NCBI GenBank assembly: GCA_946407175.1
Contig: CAMJNB010000006.1
Span: 1-12,933, forward strand
DNA length: 12,933 nucleotides
Source: an uncultured Selenomonadales bacterium
GTDB lineage: Bacteria; Bacillota_C; Negativicutes; Selenomonadales; Selenomonadaceae
Direction of reading: 5' to 3'
Made by a program: the position numbers and the translations under genes. The notes under the pieces were generated by a model. That model had not been told where the DNA came from. It saw only the letters and a program-made list of their open reading frames with translations, and ran no database searches. Below are positions 1 to 6,119 of the stretch, piece after piece (position 1 is the first letter of the stretch; every line of letters begins with the position of its first letter).

Positions 1-543
1 GCCGCCGATAAACGCCGCACGCGCCCCGTAAGTCGCCGCGTCCATGTTGTGTGCACGTCGCGCCCCGAAGTCCGAAACGAAGCGTCCGTTCGCCGCACGA
101 ACAATTCTGCGCGCCTTCGTGGCAATCAACGACTGGTGATTAATCTGCGCGAGAATGGCGGTTTCGACAAGTTGCGCGTCAATCAGGTTCGCCACGACCG
201 TCAAGCACGGCTCGTTCGGATACATAATCGTGCCTTCGGGGAACGCGTAAATGTCTCCGCGAAAGTGAAAGTCCTTCAAGCTGTCAAGAAAGTCCGCGTT
301 GAAAATCTTCTGTTCGCGCAGATAATCGATGTCCTTGTCGCTGAAGTTCATGTTCTCGATGTACTCAATGACCTGCTCAAGTCCGGCGAAAATCGCGAAG
401 CCGCCCGCGTCGGGGTTGCGACGATAAAACACGTCGAAGGCGACGCGCACATTTTCGCCGCCGCTGACGAAGTAGCCGTTCGCCATTGTCATTTCGTAAA
501 AATCCATCATCATGCTGATGTTGCGCTTGTCAAACTGCGTCAT
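1..543 (-). CDS. pncB: Nicotinate phosphoribosyltransferase, N-terminal part (runs off left edge)
   Basis: The enzyme converts nicotinate and PRPP to nicotinate mononucleotide in the Preiss-Handler route of NAD salvage, in the cytoplasm. Translating the minus strand from the ATG at 543 gives 181 residues with no stop before the window edge. Family-typical stretches are visible: MDFYEMTMANGYF near residues 13-25, FPEGTIMYPNEPCL near 101-114, ETAILAQINHQS near 127-138, and a DFGARRAH...DAATYGARAAFIGG block at 158-181. Full-length homologues are usually more than 450 residues, so over half is outside the window. A GGAGGG ribosome binding site at 550-555 lies 6 nt before the ATG. It follows the metallo-hydrolase gene after 41 nt and probably shares its transcript. 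It is more GC-rich (about 55% by hand count) than its neighbours, and all five lysine codons are AAG, whereas AAA is common in the genes around it. Identity is confident. Confidence 0.93.
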   Translation of the reverse strand, partial: MTQFDKRNISMMMDFYEMTMANGYFVSGGENVRVAFDVFYRRNPDAGGFAIFAGLEQVIEYIENMNFSDKDIDYLREQKIFNADFLDSLKDFHFRGDIYAFPEGTIMYPNEPCLTVVANLIDAQLVETAILAQINHQSLIATKARRIVRAANGRFVSDFGARRAHNMDAATYGARAAFIGG

Positions 544-556
544 GATAAACCCTCCG

Positions 557-584
557 TTTAGGGATTAGACACTACTTACTACTA
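557..584 (-). repeat. Degenerate heptad array after the hydrolase stop codon
   Basis: Between the hydrolase stop (587-585) and the pncB Shine-Dalgarno, the sense (minus) strand carries roughly 7-bp spaced TAG/TAA triplets (TAGTAGT, AAGTAGT, GTCTAAT, CCCTAAA). This is the most degenerate member of the heptad family seen at other junctions in the window. Calling it an array rests mainly on the better copies elsewhere. Confidence 0.4.
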
Positions 585-1301
585 CTATTCACTAAAATCC
601 ATTTTTTCGCCGGGATTGACAGGGGACCAGATATTAAGTTCGTCCGGCGCCTCTTCCATAAAATTACGTGACGGTATCCACGTGGGATAACCTACACGGT
701 GCATTGCCACAAGATTTTTAACGCAGACACTTTTTATAAATTCGGTGACGCCTTTTTCTTGCGCGTCGCCCAGCCTGCCGTCAACGGGGAAAAATGCCGT
801 ATCGACATTAAGTCCCTGCATTTTTTTCAACTGCTTTTTAAAAGTTTTCTCTGCCAACGCAATTTGTTCCGGTGTATCGTTTTCCCAATGCCACCAGTTA
901 AAATCGCCGGCATGAAAAATCTTTTTACCCGACGCAGTTTCAACCAAAAATGAAACGCCTACGTCCGTCGAGTCGTACGTTGTAACCTTAATGCCGTCGC
1001 CTTCCCATTCGCTGTACTTTTTCATGAATGTGACAAGATCGGAAGGAAACATTTTGATTCGCTTTGTATGTTTTATGTCGTTGCTGAAAATGTAGCGCGA
1101 AGTCTGCGGCGCGTAAGCACGAATATGCGTGCCGAAATGGTCAAAGTGCGCGTGACTTACAAAAATGTATAAATGCTCAAAATCTCCTTTAGTGACGGCG
1201 CGGTCAACAATTTTTTCCGGGTCTTCGTAGTCGTCAAATACCATTAAAATATTTTCGTCTTTAATCATAAATCCGCTGTTAAGCAGATATACAATCTCCA
1301 T
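585..1301 (-). CDS. Metallo-beta-lactamase-fold hydrolase (function unknown)
   Basis: A 238-residue cytoplasmic protein of the metallo-beta-lactamase superfamily, without a signal peptide. The metal-binding motif HxHxDH is intact as SHAHFDHFG (H50, H52, D54, H55). Further candidate ligands are H130 and D133 in FHAGDFNWWHWEN and H201 in AMHRVG. Its single-domain layout resembles the UlaG/Lactamase_B_3-type branch more than glyoxalase II or RNase J, but I cannot name a substrate. The Trp-rich segment WWHWENDTPEQ after the second ligand set is distinctive. The start is the ATG at 1301; AAGGAGG at 1314-1320 is the only good ribosome binding site, 12 nt away, which is slightly long. It lies downstream of the yitT-type gene across a heptad array and upstream of pncB, all on the minus strand, so a three-gene operon is likely. 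The gene context gives no clear functional hint. Confidence 0.85.
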   Translation of the reverse strand: MEIVYLLNSGFMIKDENILMVFDDYEDPEKIVDRAVTKGDFEHLYIFVSHAHFDHFGTHIRAYAPQTSRYIFSNDIKHTKRIKMFPSDLVTFMKKYSEWEGDGIKVTTYDSTDVGVSFLVETASGKKIFHAGDFNWWHWENDTPEQIALAEKTFKKQLKKMQGLNVDTAFFPVDGRLGDAQEKGVTEFIKSVCVKNLVAMHRVGYPTWIPSRNFMEEAPDELNIWSPVNPGEKMDFSE

Positions 1302-1319
1302 TTTTTGAATCTGCCTCCT

Positions 1320-1389
1320 TTGTTTAGCTTTCAGGTTTCAGCTTTTAGCTTTCAGTTTTTAGAATCCTGCAAGCTGAAAGCTTTAAGCT
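1320..1389 (-). repeat. Ten-unit heptad array filling the yitT-hydrolase gap
   Basis: Starting directly after the yitT stop codon, the minus strand can be cut into exactly ten 7-bp units ending at the AAGGAGG of the next gene. Three AGCTT-starting units come first (AGCTTAA, AGCTTTC, AGCTTGC). After AGGATTC come five TAA/TGA-starting units (TAAAAAC, TGAAAGC, TAAAAGC, TGAAACC, TGAAAGC) and then TAAACAA. The two halves are partly complementary: AGCTTTCAG at 1347-1355 against CTGAAAGCT at 1374-1382, extendable inward to about 12 pairs with one wobble. The array could therefore fold into a hairpin between the two genes. There is no U-tract, so it does not look like a terminator. Confidence 0.75.
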
Positions 1390-2328
1390 TTAATTTTCGT
1401 GCATTGCCTTTTTAAGTTTTTCTTCCACTTCCGGCGAAATTTTTTCATCGTCCGGAATTTTCAGTGTCATGGCACGCCGAGTAAAGCCGCGTCCCATAAC
1501 TTCATTTGTCGACATAATTATCATAAAAGCATTTATGTCAAGCGTATTGACAATGATTTTAAGTTTGCCCAACTGCGTCAATGAAACTATAACCATAGCA
1601 ATTTCACGCGAATCACCGCTGAAAGCGCCTTCACCGTGCAAAAAAGTTACGCCGCGTCCAATCTCATTCATTATAGCATTGGCAATTTCACGCGACTTGT
1701 CAGAGATTATGAAAACCGCCTTACTTCGATTCAAGCCGGCTATAACTTTGTCGGTGACGTGCGAATTGACGTACATGAAAATAAGCGTGTACATTGCCGG
1801 TACGACACCGAACAAAATTGCCGCAACTGTAACAATCTGACAGTTAAACGCAAAAATCGCCGCACCCATATTCATTGAGTAAATTTTTCGCACAATCGCG
1901 CCTACAATGTCAAAGCCACCTGTACTGCCGTTCATGCGAAAGACAATGCCGTAACCTAAGCCGTTGAATACTCCGCCGAAAATCGACGCAAGCATCACGT
2001 CATTAACCGGCGCGTAGACATTTAAAAATCTCGTCGCGTCAATGCAGAATGAAAAAATTCCCGTGCCGATAATCACATCGACAGTGTAACTTTTGCCCAA
2101 AATTTTATATGACGCGATTAAAAGCGGTATGTTGTAGAGAAAAGTCTGTACGCCGATAGGAAGTTCAAACATGTAGTAAAGAATCATTGAAATGCCTGCC
2201 ACGCCGCCGGTTAAAAGGTGACTGGGTACGACGAACAAATTTATTGAGCAGGCGGCGATTAAACAGCCGATAAACATTCCGACGTAGCGCAACGGTTTCC
2301 GCTTATAAATCGCGGCAGTAAGTCTCAT
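1390..2328 (-). CDS. yitT: YitT-family membrane protein (DUF161 + DUF2179)
   Basis: A multi-pass inner-membrane protein of the YitT family, whose transport or sensing role is not established. With the chosen start it has 312 residues. Hydrophobic segments lie near residues 15-36, 45-75, 82-104, 111-132 and 155-188, and NGSTGGFDI near 133-141 is typical of the family. After the membrane part, a soluble C-terminal DUF2179 domain (about 203-283) shows GRGVTFLHGEGAFSGDSREI and a downstream NEVMGRGF. The start was chosen at the ATG at 2328 because GGGGG at 2336-2340 is 7 nt upstream. The ATG at 2334 is too close to it, and an in-frame ATG at 2367 lies upstream of the predicted -10 box and so cannot be on this transcript. 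It is the first gene of the probable yitT-hydrolase-pncB unit. The family call is firm; the symbol follows the Bacillus family name and does not claim orthology. Confidence 0.88.
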   Translation of the reverse strand: MRLTAAIYKRKPLRYVGMFIGCLIAACSINLFVVPSHLLTGGVAGISMILYYMFELPIGVQTFLYNIPLLIASYKILGKSYTVDVIIGTGIFSFCIDATRFLNVYAPVNDVMLASIFGGVFNGLGYGIVFRMNGSTGGFDIVGAIVRKIYSMNMGAAIFAFNCQIVTVAAILFGVVPAMYTLIFMYVNSHVTDKVIAGLNRSKAVFIISDKSREIANAIMNEIGRGVTFLHGEGAFSGDSREIAMVIVSLTQLGKLKIIVNTLDINAFMIIMSTNEVMGRGFTRRAMTLKIPDDEKISPEVEEKLKKAMHEN

Positions 2329-2355
2329 CAGCATTCCCCCAATACAACGGCAGAT

Positions 2356-2386
2356 ATTATAGCACAAAAATTTTTTTTTAGCGCAA
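2356..2386 (-). promoter_or_regulatory. Extended -10 promoter for the yitT unit
   Basis: On the minus strand a perfect TATAAT (2361-2356) is preceded by TG plus one base, an extended -10 element. A weak TTGCGC -35 candidate lies 19 bp upstream (2386-2381). The predicted transcription start near 2349 leaves a leader of about 20 nt, which contains the GGGGG ribosome binding site at 2336-2340. The promoter lies just after the terminator of the preceding aroF unit, which supports separate transcription. Confidence 0.65.
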
Positions 2387-2410
2387 TAAAAAATATTTTC
2401 GTCACGGCAT

Positions 2411-2434
2411 AAAAAAAGACTCCCTTAAGAGTCC
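2411..2434 (-). terminator. Rho-independent terminator after aroF
   Basis: On the minus strand GACTC and GAGTC (2433-2418) form a tight 5-bp stem, with a possible extra T-G pair and a 4-6 nt loop, followed directly by seven T residues (2417-2411). It lies about 60 nt beyond the aroF stop and before the yitT promoter, so it plausibly ends the TIGR04076-pheA-aroF transcript. Confidence 0.8.
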
Positions 2435-2460
2435 GTAAAAAGTTTTTATTTGAACCGCTC

Positions 2461-2495
2461 CGAATAATTCTTAATTCTACATTCTTAATTCTTAA
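2461..2495 (-). repeat. Five-unit heptad array after the aroF stop
   Basis: Immediately after the aroF stop codon the sense strand reads TTAAGAA, TTAAGAA, TGTAGAA, TTAAGAA, TTATTCG. Three units are identical and the last is decayed. The same TTAAGAA unit occurs after the radical SAM gene on the other strand (7796-7809). It lies between the stop and the terminator hairpin, so here it is not adjacent to a ribosome binding site. Confidence 0.8.
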
Positions 2496-3527
2496 TTAAT
2501 ATATAATCGGGTTTAAGTTTTCGTCGCGCATTAACTTTGAAAGTTTTTTCACGCCGTCCATAAGTTCAAAATAATTTTCAGGGGTCAATGACTGCGAACC
2601 GTCCGACAGCGCCTTTGCAGGATTCGGGTGAACTTCCATCATCAAGCCATCCGCTCCCGCCGCAATAGCCGCAAACGCCATTGGTTTAATCATACGCCAT
2701 TTTCCCGTGCCGTGACTTGGGTCAACCACTATCGGCAGGTGTGACAAATGCTTAACCGCCGCAACTGCGCTTAAATCCAGCGTGTTTCTCGTGTAAACTT
2801 CAAAAGTCCTAATTCCGCGTTCACACAAAATTACATCGGGTGTACCGGCGTTGATAATGTATTCAGCCGCGTTTAACCATTCGTCAATCGTCGCCGAAAG
2901 TCCGCGCTTAAGCATTACCGGCTTGCCGCACTTGCCTACTTCCTTAAGCAAACCGAAATTCTGCATATTCCTTGCACCGATTTGCATAATGTCCGCGTAC
3001 TCGGCAACAGGCGCAATGCCTTCAACCGTCGTAACTTCCGTGACAACTTTTAATCCCGTTTTCTCCCGCGCCTCTGCAAGATACTTTAAACCTTCGATTT
3101 CAAGACCTTGAAAAGAGTACGGCGAAGTGCGAGGTTTGTACGCGCCGCCGCGCAGAAATTTAGCGCCGCCTTTTTTAACAATTTCCGCCGTCTCCAAAAT
3201 TTGTTCGCGTGATTCAACCGCGCAGGGTCCCGCCATTATTACAGGTTCGTCGCCGCCGATTTTCACGCCGTCAATGTCGATAACCGTTGACTGCGGGTGA
3301 AATTCACGGCTTGCCAATTTGTAGCTTTTTGAAATTGAAACGATATTTTCAACGCCGTCCATTGCGCCGATTGCTACCGACGCCAACTTAGTTTTGTCCC
3401 CGATTACGCCTACGATTTTTTGTTGAGCGCCTTCCATGATTTTTGCTTCAAGTCCGGCGTCTTCTATACTTTTCACGACTTCAAAAACATTTTCAAAAGT
3501 CGCCTCAGGTCGCATTATTATTACCAA
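2496..3527 (-). CDS. aroF: 3-deoxy-7-phosphoheptulonate (DAHP) synthase, Thermotoga-type with N-terminal ferredoxin-like domain
   Basis: This enzyme catalyses the first shikimate-pathway step, condensing phosphoenolpyruvate and erythrose 4-phosphate in the cytoplasm. The 343-residue protein resembles the Thermotoga maritima enzyme as I recall it. Residues 1 to about 70 form the ferredoxin-like regulatory domain, which in that enzyme mediates feedback inhibition by aromatic amino acids. The barrel follows, with AGPCAVE (C102), FLRGGAYKPRTSPYSFQG (about 124-141), QIGARNMQNF (182-191), LKRG (206-209), DPSHGTGK (H272), EVHP (E298) and SDG (D309). C102, H272, E298 and D309 match the known metal ligands. 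The start is a TTG at 3527: GGGAG at 3536-3540 lies 8 nt upstream, and the N-terminus MVIIMRP matches the family, whereas the ATG at 3515 would lose it and has a 20 nt spacing. It is downstream of pheA, separated by a heptad array. Confidence 0.95.
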   Translation of the reverse strand: MVIIMRPEATFENVFEVVKSIEDAGLEAKIMEGAQQKIVGVIGDKTKLASVAIGAMDGVENIVSISKSYKLASREFHPQSTVIDIDGVKIGGDEPVIMAGPCAVESREQILETAEIVKKGGAKFLRGGAYKPRTSPYSFQGLEIEGLKYLAEAREKTGLKVVTEVTTVEGIAPVAEYADIMQIGARNMQNFGLLKEVGKCGKPVMLKRGLSATIDEWLNAAEYIINAGTPDVILCERGIRTFEVYTRNTLDLSAVAAVKHLSHLPIVVDPSHGTGKWRMIKPMAFAAIAAGADGLMMEVHPNPAKALSDGSQSLTPENYFELMDGVKKLSKLMRDENLNPIIY

Positions 3528-3541
3528 TTTTAAAACTCCCT

Positions 3542-3583
3542 TTTTAAATTATAAATTATAACTTATAACTTATAACTTTTAAC
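3542..3583 (-). repeat. Six-unit heptad array in front of the aroF ribosome binding site
   Basis: On the minus strand the units are GTTAAAA, three copies of GTTATAA, TTTATAA and TTTAAAA, ending directly at the AGGGAG Shine-Dalgarno of aroF. Each unit contains TAA. Unlike the other arrays it begins about 40 nt after the preceding (pheA) stop; the stretch 3584-3624 shows no clear feature. Confidence 0.8.
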
Positions 3584-3624
3584 ATATTGAACTTGCAGGT
3601 TAAAATTTTTACCGTGTATCTTTT

Positions 3625-4473
3625 TCAGCAACTTATAACCGGAAAAGTTCCCAAATCTTTCAGCCAAATGCTTTTATGCTTAACGCCGCCCAATGCGTCA
3701 TTCAAAGTGCGACGATCGACATTGTTTTCAAGGTCAAAGAAAAAAATGTATTCGCCCAACTCCGTACGTGCGGGACGTGACTCAATTCGCGTCATATTCA
3801 CATGGCGGAAGGCAAACTCTTTCAGCACTTCGCATAGTGAACCTGCGCGACTGCCGTCAATTTGGCAGATGATTAAAACCTTGTCACCCTTAGTCACGTA
3901 AATTTTTTTTGTACGGCGTATGACTTCAAAAAATCTCGTACGATTGGCGGCGTTATCTTGAATTTCAGATGCAAGCTTGACAAGGTGGTTAAGCTCACCT
4001 GCACGCTCTGAACAAATTGCCGCGTAGCCGTCGCTTAATTCAGATTCAGCTACAATTTCGGCGGCGCGGGAAGTGCTGGTAGTTTCGGCAAGTTCAACCT
4101 GCGAAAAAGTCTGCTGTAAAAATTTTCGGCACTGTGAAAGCGGCTGGGAATGCGAAAAGATTTTTTTCACGTCCGAAATTTTCACGCCGTCTTTCGCCAT
4201 TAAGTGATTGTGTACCGTCCAAATAAATTCCCGCGCTATGACAAGTGATTCACTTCGCGCCAAAGTGTCAAGCGTGATATTTATGGAGCCTTCCAAAGAA
4301 TTTTCAACCGGTACGAATCCCGCGTCGAGTTCTCCGTTTTCAACCGCTGTCAGTACTTCAAAAATTCCCCCATATATTACCAATTCTCGGTCATATGATA
4401 AAATTTGATTTAAGCGAAGTGCCGCCGCCTCTGAATGAGTTCCGCGCGGTCCCAATATGCCGACTCGTTCCAA
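3625..4473 (-). CDS. pheA: Prephenate dehydratase with ACT domain
   Basis: Monofunctional prephenate dehydratase, which decarboxylates and dehydrates prephenate to phenylpyruvate in phenylalanine synthesis (cytoplasm). It has 282 residues from the chosen start, normal for the family, with no chorismate mutase domain. The catalytic domain (about 1-190) begins ERVGILGPRGTHSEAA and contains FVPVENSLEGS and the ANRTRFF block with the conserved Thr (about 177-182). The ACT domain (about 198-275) carries GSLCEVL and ESRPAR, the motifs that bind phenylalanine for feedback control. The start is a TTG at 4473: GAGGA at 4483-4487 is 9 nt upstream. Longer in-frame TTG starts at 4482 (no spacing) and 4506 (no ribosome binding site) add residues that homologues lack. 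Only 1 nt separates it from the stop of the TIGR04076-type gene, so translation is probably coupled. Confidence 0.95.
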   Translation of the reverse strand: MERVGILGPRGTHSEAAALRLNQILSYDRELVIYGGIFEVLTAVENGELDAGFVPVENSLEGSINITLDTLARSESLVIAREFIWTVHNHLMAKDGVKISDVKKIFSHSQPLSQCRKFLQQTFSQVELAETTSTSRAAEIVAESELSDGYAAICSERAGELNHLVKLASEIQDNAANRTRFFEVIRRTKKIYVTKGDKVLIICQIDGSRAGSLCEVLKEFAFRHVNMTRIESRPARTELGEYIFFFDLENNVDRRTLNDALGGVKHKSIWLKDLGTFPVISC

Positions 4474-4474
4474 C

Positions 4475-5011
4475 TTAATCAATCCTCGCGTCAAAAACTC
4501 CGGCAAACTGCACCGCCGTAAAAATTTTTTCGTCGCTGACTTCGTGATTTCTGTCCATATAAATTTCCGTGAACTTCTTATCTGCGCGATAAGTCACGCC
4601 TAAAATGCCGTCAATATTTTTCAACGTCTCAACAATTTTTTCAATCGTCACAATGTCCGCGTCAACGTGTAAAACTTTGTAGTCAAGGCGTTCAATTTTA
4701 AAAATAACGGGGCGCGTGCCGTCATTGCAACAAGCAATCATCATGTGTTCATCGTTTGTCCAATGCCGCATAATCGAGCCGCCTTGCAACGCCGTATAAA
4801 CGTACCTGCTGAAACAATCCCACGCCTCTGCACAATGAGCGCCTTTGCCCTGAGTCCAAAAAGTATCTTCGTCGCCGTAGCGTTCAAAAATATATTCTGC
4901 GCCGACTTGGTAGAAGGGACAAGCGCCGGAATTGGGATCTGCCAAATATTCTTCTTGCAAGTCTGCGAAAACTTTTTTGTCTATAACCGTAACTTTACAT
5001 TTGTACTGCAA
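4475..5011 (-). CDS. TIGR04076-family protein with C-terminal ferredoxin-like (HMA/ACT-like) tail
   Basis: A 178-residue cytoplasmic protein of unknown function. Residues 1 to about 108 fit the small TIGR04076 family: a VTVIDKK opening, ACPFYQVGAEY (C31), CAEAW (C60), and the signature ACCNDGTRPVIFKIER (C94, C95). Residues about 112-178 form a second unit whose predicted strand-helix-strand-strand-helix-strand order suggests a ferredoxin-like fold of HMA or ACT type. It lacks the CxxC metal site of heavy-metal-associated domains. The start is a TTG at 5011, with GGGGAGG at 5020-5026 placed 8 nt upstream. It is the first gene of the aromatic unit and abuts pheA with a 1 nt gap. That suggests a role with aromatic amino acids, for example as a redox or ligand-responsive accessory, but this is inference. 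Family recognition is from memory of the motif. Confidence 0.75.
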   Translation of the reverse strand: MQYKCKVTVIDKKVFADLQEEYLADPNSGACPFYQVGAEYIFERYGDEDTFWTQGKGAHCAEAWDCFSRYVYTALQGGSIMRHWTNDEHMMIACCNDGTRPVIFKIERLDYKVLHVDADIVTIEKIVETLKNIDGILGVTYRADKKFTEIYMDRNHEVSDEKIFTAVQFAGVFDARID

Positions 5012-5041
5012 AATTTTTACCTCCCCTAAAAAATATTACGA

Positions 5042-5070
5042 AGTTTAACATAAAGAAAAAAAACTTACAA
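5042..5070 (-). promoter_or_regulatory. Probable promoter of the TIGR04076-pheA-aroF unit
   Basis: On the minus strand TTGTAA (5070-5065) and TAAACT (5047-5042) are 17 bp apart, and the -10 is preceded by TG plus one base. The implied start near 5035 leaves a leader of about 24 nt containing GGGGAGG. There is no room for a leader-peptide attenuator, so control of this unit is more likely allosteric (ACT and ferredoxin-like domains) or by a repressor. The hexamers are only partial matches. Confidence 0.45.
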
Positions 5071-5157
5071 GCTTTGTTATACTTCGCATAAAATTCAAGG
5101 CGTTATATCTTGAAAAAGTTCGGCGTTTATTAAAATTAGATGAAAAATTTTGTTTAA

Positions 5158-5185
5158 TTGCATTTATAAAAAATTTGTGTATAAT
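5158..5185 (+). promoter_or_regulatory. Promoter of the rodZ-like gene
   Basis: TTGCAT at 5158-5163 and a perfect TATAAT at 5180-5185 are separated by 16 bp. Transcription would begin near 5192, just upstream of the AAGGAG ribosome binding site (5196-5201). This rules out the in-frame starts at 5175 and 5184, which lie inside or too near the promoter. Confidence 0.75.
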
Positions 5186-5210
5186 GAAAATCAGAAAGGA
5201 GTTGTTTCCA

Positions 5211-6005
5211 TTGATAGGCGATACATTACGAAAAGAACGCGAAAAGCAAAGAATGACAATTGAAGACATTGAAAACGGCACGAGTATCCGCGCCTCCTAC
5301 ATAGAAGCAATAGAAAAAGGCGAATACGATAAAATGCCGGGCAGAGTTTACGCCAAAGGTTTTATTAAAAATTACGCCAACTTTTTGAAATTGAACGGTG
5401 ATGAAATTGTAAAGCAGTTTGTGGCAGAAGTTTCTCCCGCAGTTGAACCCGTTGAAATTGAAGTCAAGCCCGAAGAAGGCAAGAAAACTTCTTTCAGTAT
5501 CAGCGGCAAAAGAATCATTGAAAGTGATGAAGGCGGTTTTTCAATCGGCAATTACCTTTCGGCGAACGCTATCCTTGCCGCGATTATTGCCGTTGTGGTA
5601 GTTGTCGGCGGAATTTTTTACTACACGAAAGATTCAGGCACGGAAGTTGCAAAGACTGATGTTAAAACGCAAGAGACTAAACCTGCCGCACAAACACAAA
5701 CACCGGCTCCCGCACCTGCGCAACCTGCCGCTACAAATCAAGTAGCTGCCGCACCTGCTCCGCAAGTTGACGGCGTAAACGTTCAAGCTACTTTTTCGGA
5801 CGATTGCTGGATGTTGGTAACGGTTGACGGCGCTGTAGTTTATGAAGGCGTCATTAACGCGGGTCAAGTTATGGATTGGAAAGGCAATGACAACGTGAAC
5901 TTTCGCATAGGCAATGCCGGCGCCGTTGATTTTGTTATGAACGGTCAAAGTTTCGGCAAGCTCGGCGAAGAAGGCGCCGTAGTAGATAAGACGTTTAGTA
6001 AGTAG
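5211..6005 (+). CDS. rodZ: RodZ-like cell-shape protein (HTH_25, one membrane helix, DUF4115)
   Basis: Bitopic inner-membrane protein of the RodZ family, which links MreB filaments to the envelope in rod-shaped bacteria. The 264-residue product starts MIGDTLRKEREKQRMTIEDI. It has a cytoplasmic helix-turn-helix domain (about 1-75, with GTSIRASYIEAIEKGEYDKMPGRVYAKGFIKNYA), a charged linker, a membrane helix (about 118-138, ILAAIIAVVVVVGGIFYY), a Pro/Ala/Gln-rich linker (about 153-188) and a C-terminal DUF4115 beta domain (about 191-264). The start is a TTG at 5211, 9 nt after AAGGAG. The family's typical N-terminus begins exactly here, and upstream in-frame starts overlap the promoter. It heads the plus-strand group; a hairpin-rich leader with a terminator separates it from the next gene. 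The family call is firm; the symbol denotes family resemblance. Confidence 0.92.
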   Translation: MIGDTLRKEREKQRMTIEDIENGTSIRASYIEAIEKGEYDKMPGRVYAKGFIKNYANFLKLNGDEIVKQFVAEVSPAVEPVEIEVKPEEGKKTSFSISGKRIIESDEGGFSIGNYLSANAILAAIIAVVVVVGGIFYYTKDSGTEVAKTDVKTQETKPAAQTQTPAPAPAQPAATNQVAAAPAPQVDGVNVQATFSDDCWMLVTVDGAVVYEGVINAGQVMDWKGNDNVNFRIGNAGAVDFVMNGQSFGKLGEEGAVVDKTFSK

Positions 6006-6047
6006 TTAGGAGTTAGGAGTTAAGAGTTAGGAGTTAGAAATGAGAAA
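6006..6047 (+). repeat. Six-unit heptad array after the rodZ stop
   Basis: Directly after the TAG stop the sequence divides into TTAGGAG, TTAGGAG, TTAAGAG, TTAGGAG, TTAGAAA and TGAGAAA. Each unit holds TAG, TAA or TGA, so all three frames are closed within 21 nt. The right part is also the left arm of the hairpin at 6022-6062. Confidence 0.85.
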
Positions 6048-6062
6048 GTACTCCTCACTCTT
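6022..6062 (+). other. Hairpin 1 in the rodZ-radical SAM leader
   Basis: AAGAGT plus AGGAGT (6022-6034, with one unpaired T) are complementary to ACTCCT plus ACTCTT (6050-6062, with one unpaired C), giving 12 pairs with a single mismatch and a 15-nt loop. The left arm is made of heptad-array units. Because other array copies also carry AGGAGT, the right arm could pair in shifted registers. Confidence 0.6.
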
Positions 6063-6076
6063 TACTAAAAAAATTC

Positions 6077-6119
6077 ATTAGGGATTAGGGAAATTAAAAT
6101 CTCTAATCCTAATTTTTTT
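6077..6119 (+). terminator. Terminator-like hairpin 12 nt before the radical SAM start
   Basis: ATTAGGGATTAG (6077-6088) pairs with CTAATCCTAAT (6103-6113), leaving one bulged G, a 14-nt loop and then six T residues (6114-6119). The T-run abuts the GAGGA ribosome binding site (6120-6124) of the radical SAM gene. It may terminate the rodZ transcript or act as a conditional (attenuator-like) element. I see no convincing promoter between rodZ and this gene, so readthrough seems required. Confidence 0.65.

Larger units (their letters stand above)
5012..5210. other. AT-rich divergent intergenic region
   Basis: This 199-bp gap separates the minus-strand aromatic unit from rodZ. It is strongly AT-rich and holds the two divergent promoters and ribosome binding sites listed separately. 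The central part, about 5071-5157, shows no clear operator, hairpin or small gene to me. Confidence 0.7.

Noticed and set aside
49..561. Open frame of 170 codons on the plus strand
   Set aside because: It lies opposite pncB, whose minus-strand translation matches nicotinate phosphoribosyltransferase motifs throughout and has a good ribosome binding site. The plus-strand frame is its shadow.
2329..2367. Longer N-terminus for the YitT-type protein (ATG at 2367)
   Set aside because: This start lies upstream of the predicted TATAAT and transcription start and has no ribosome binding site; the ATG at 2328 has GGGGG 7 nt upstream.
4474..4506. Longer pheA start overlapping the TIGR04076-type gene (TTG at 4506)
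   Set aside because: There is no ribosome binding site, and the added residues are absent from the usual N-terminus; the TTG at 4473 has GAGGA at 9 nt and begins at the conserved VGILGPRGT.
5175..5210. Upstream rodZ starts at 5175 and 5184
   Set aside because: They overlap the -10 box or precede the likely transcription start, and the family N-terminus (IGDTLRKERE) begins at 5211.
5045..5281. Minus-strand open frame of 78 codons in the divergent promoter region
   Set aside because: It overlaps both promoters and the rodZ start, has low-complexity composition and no ribosome binding site.
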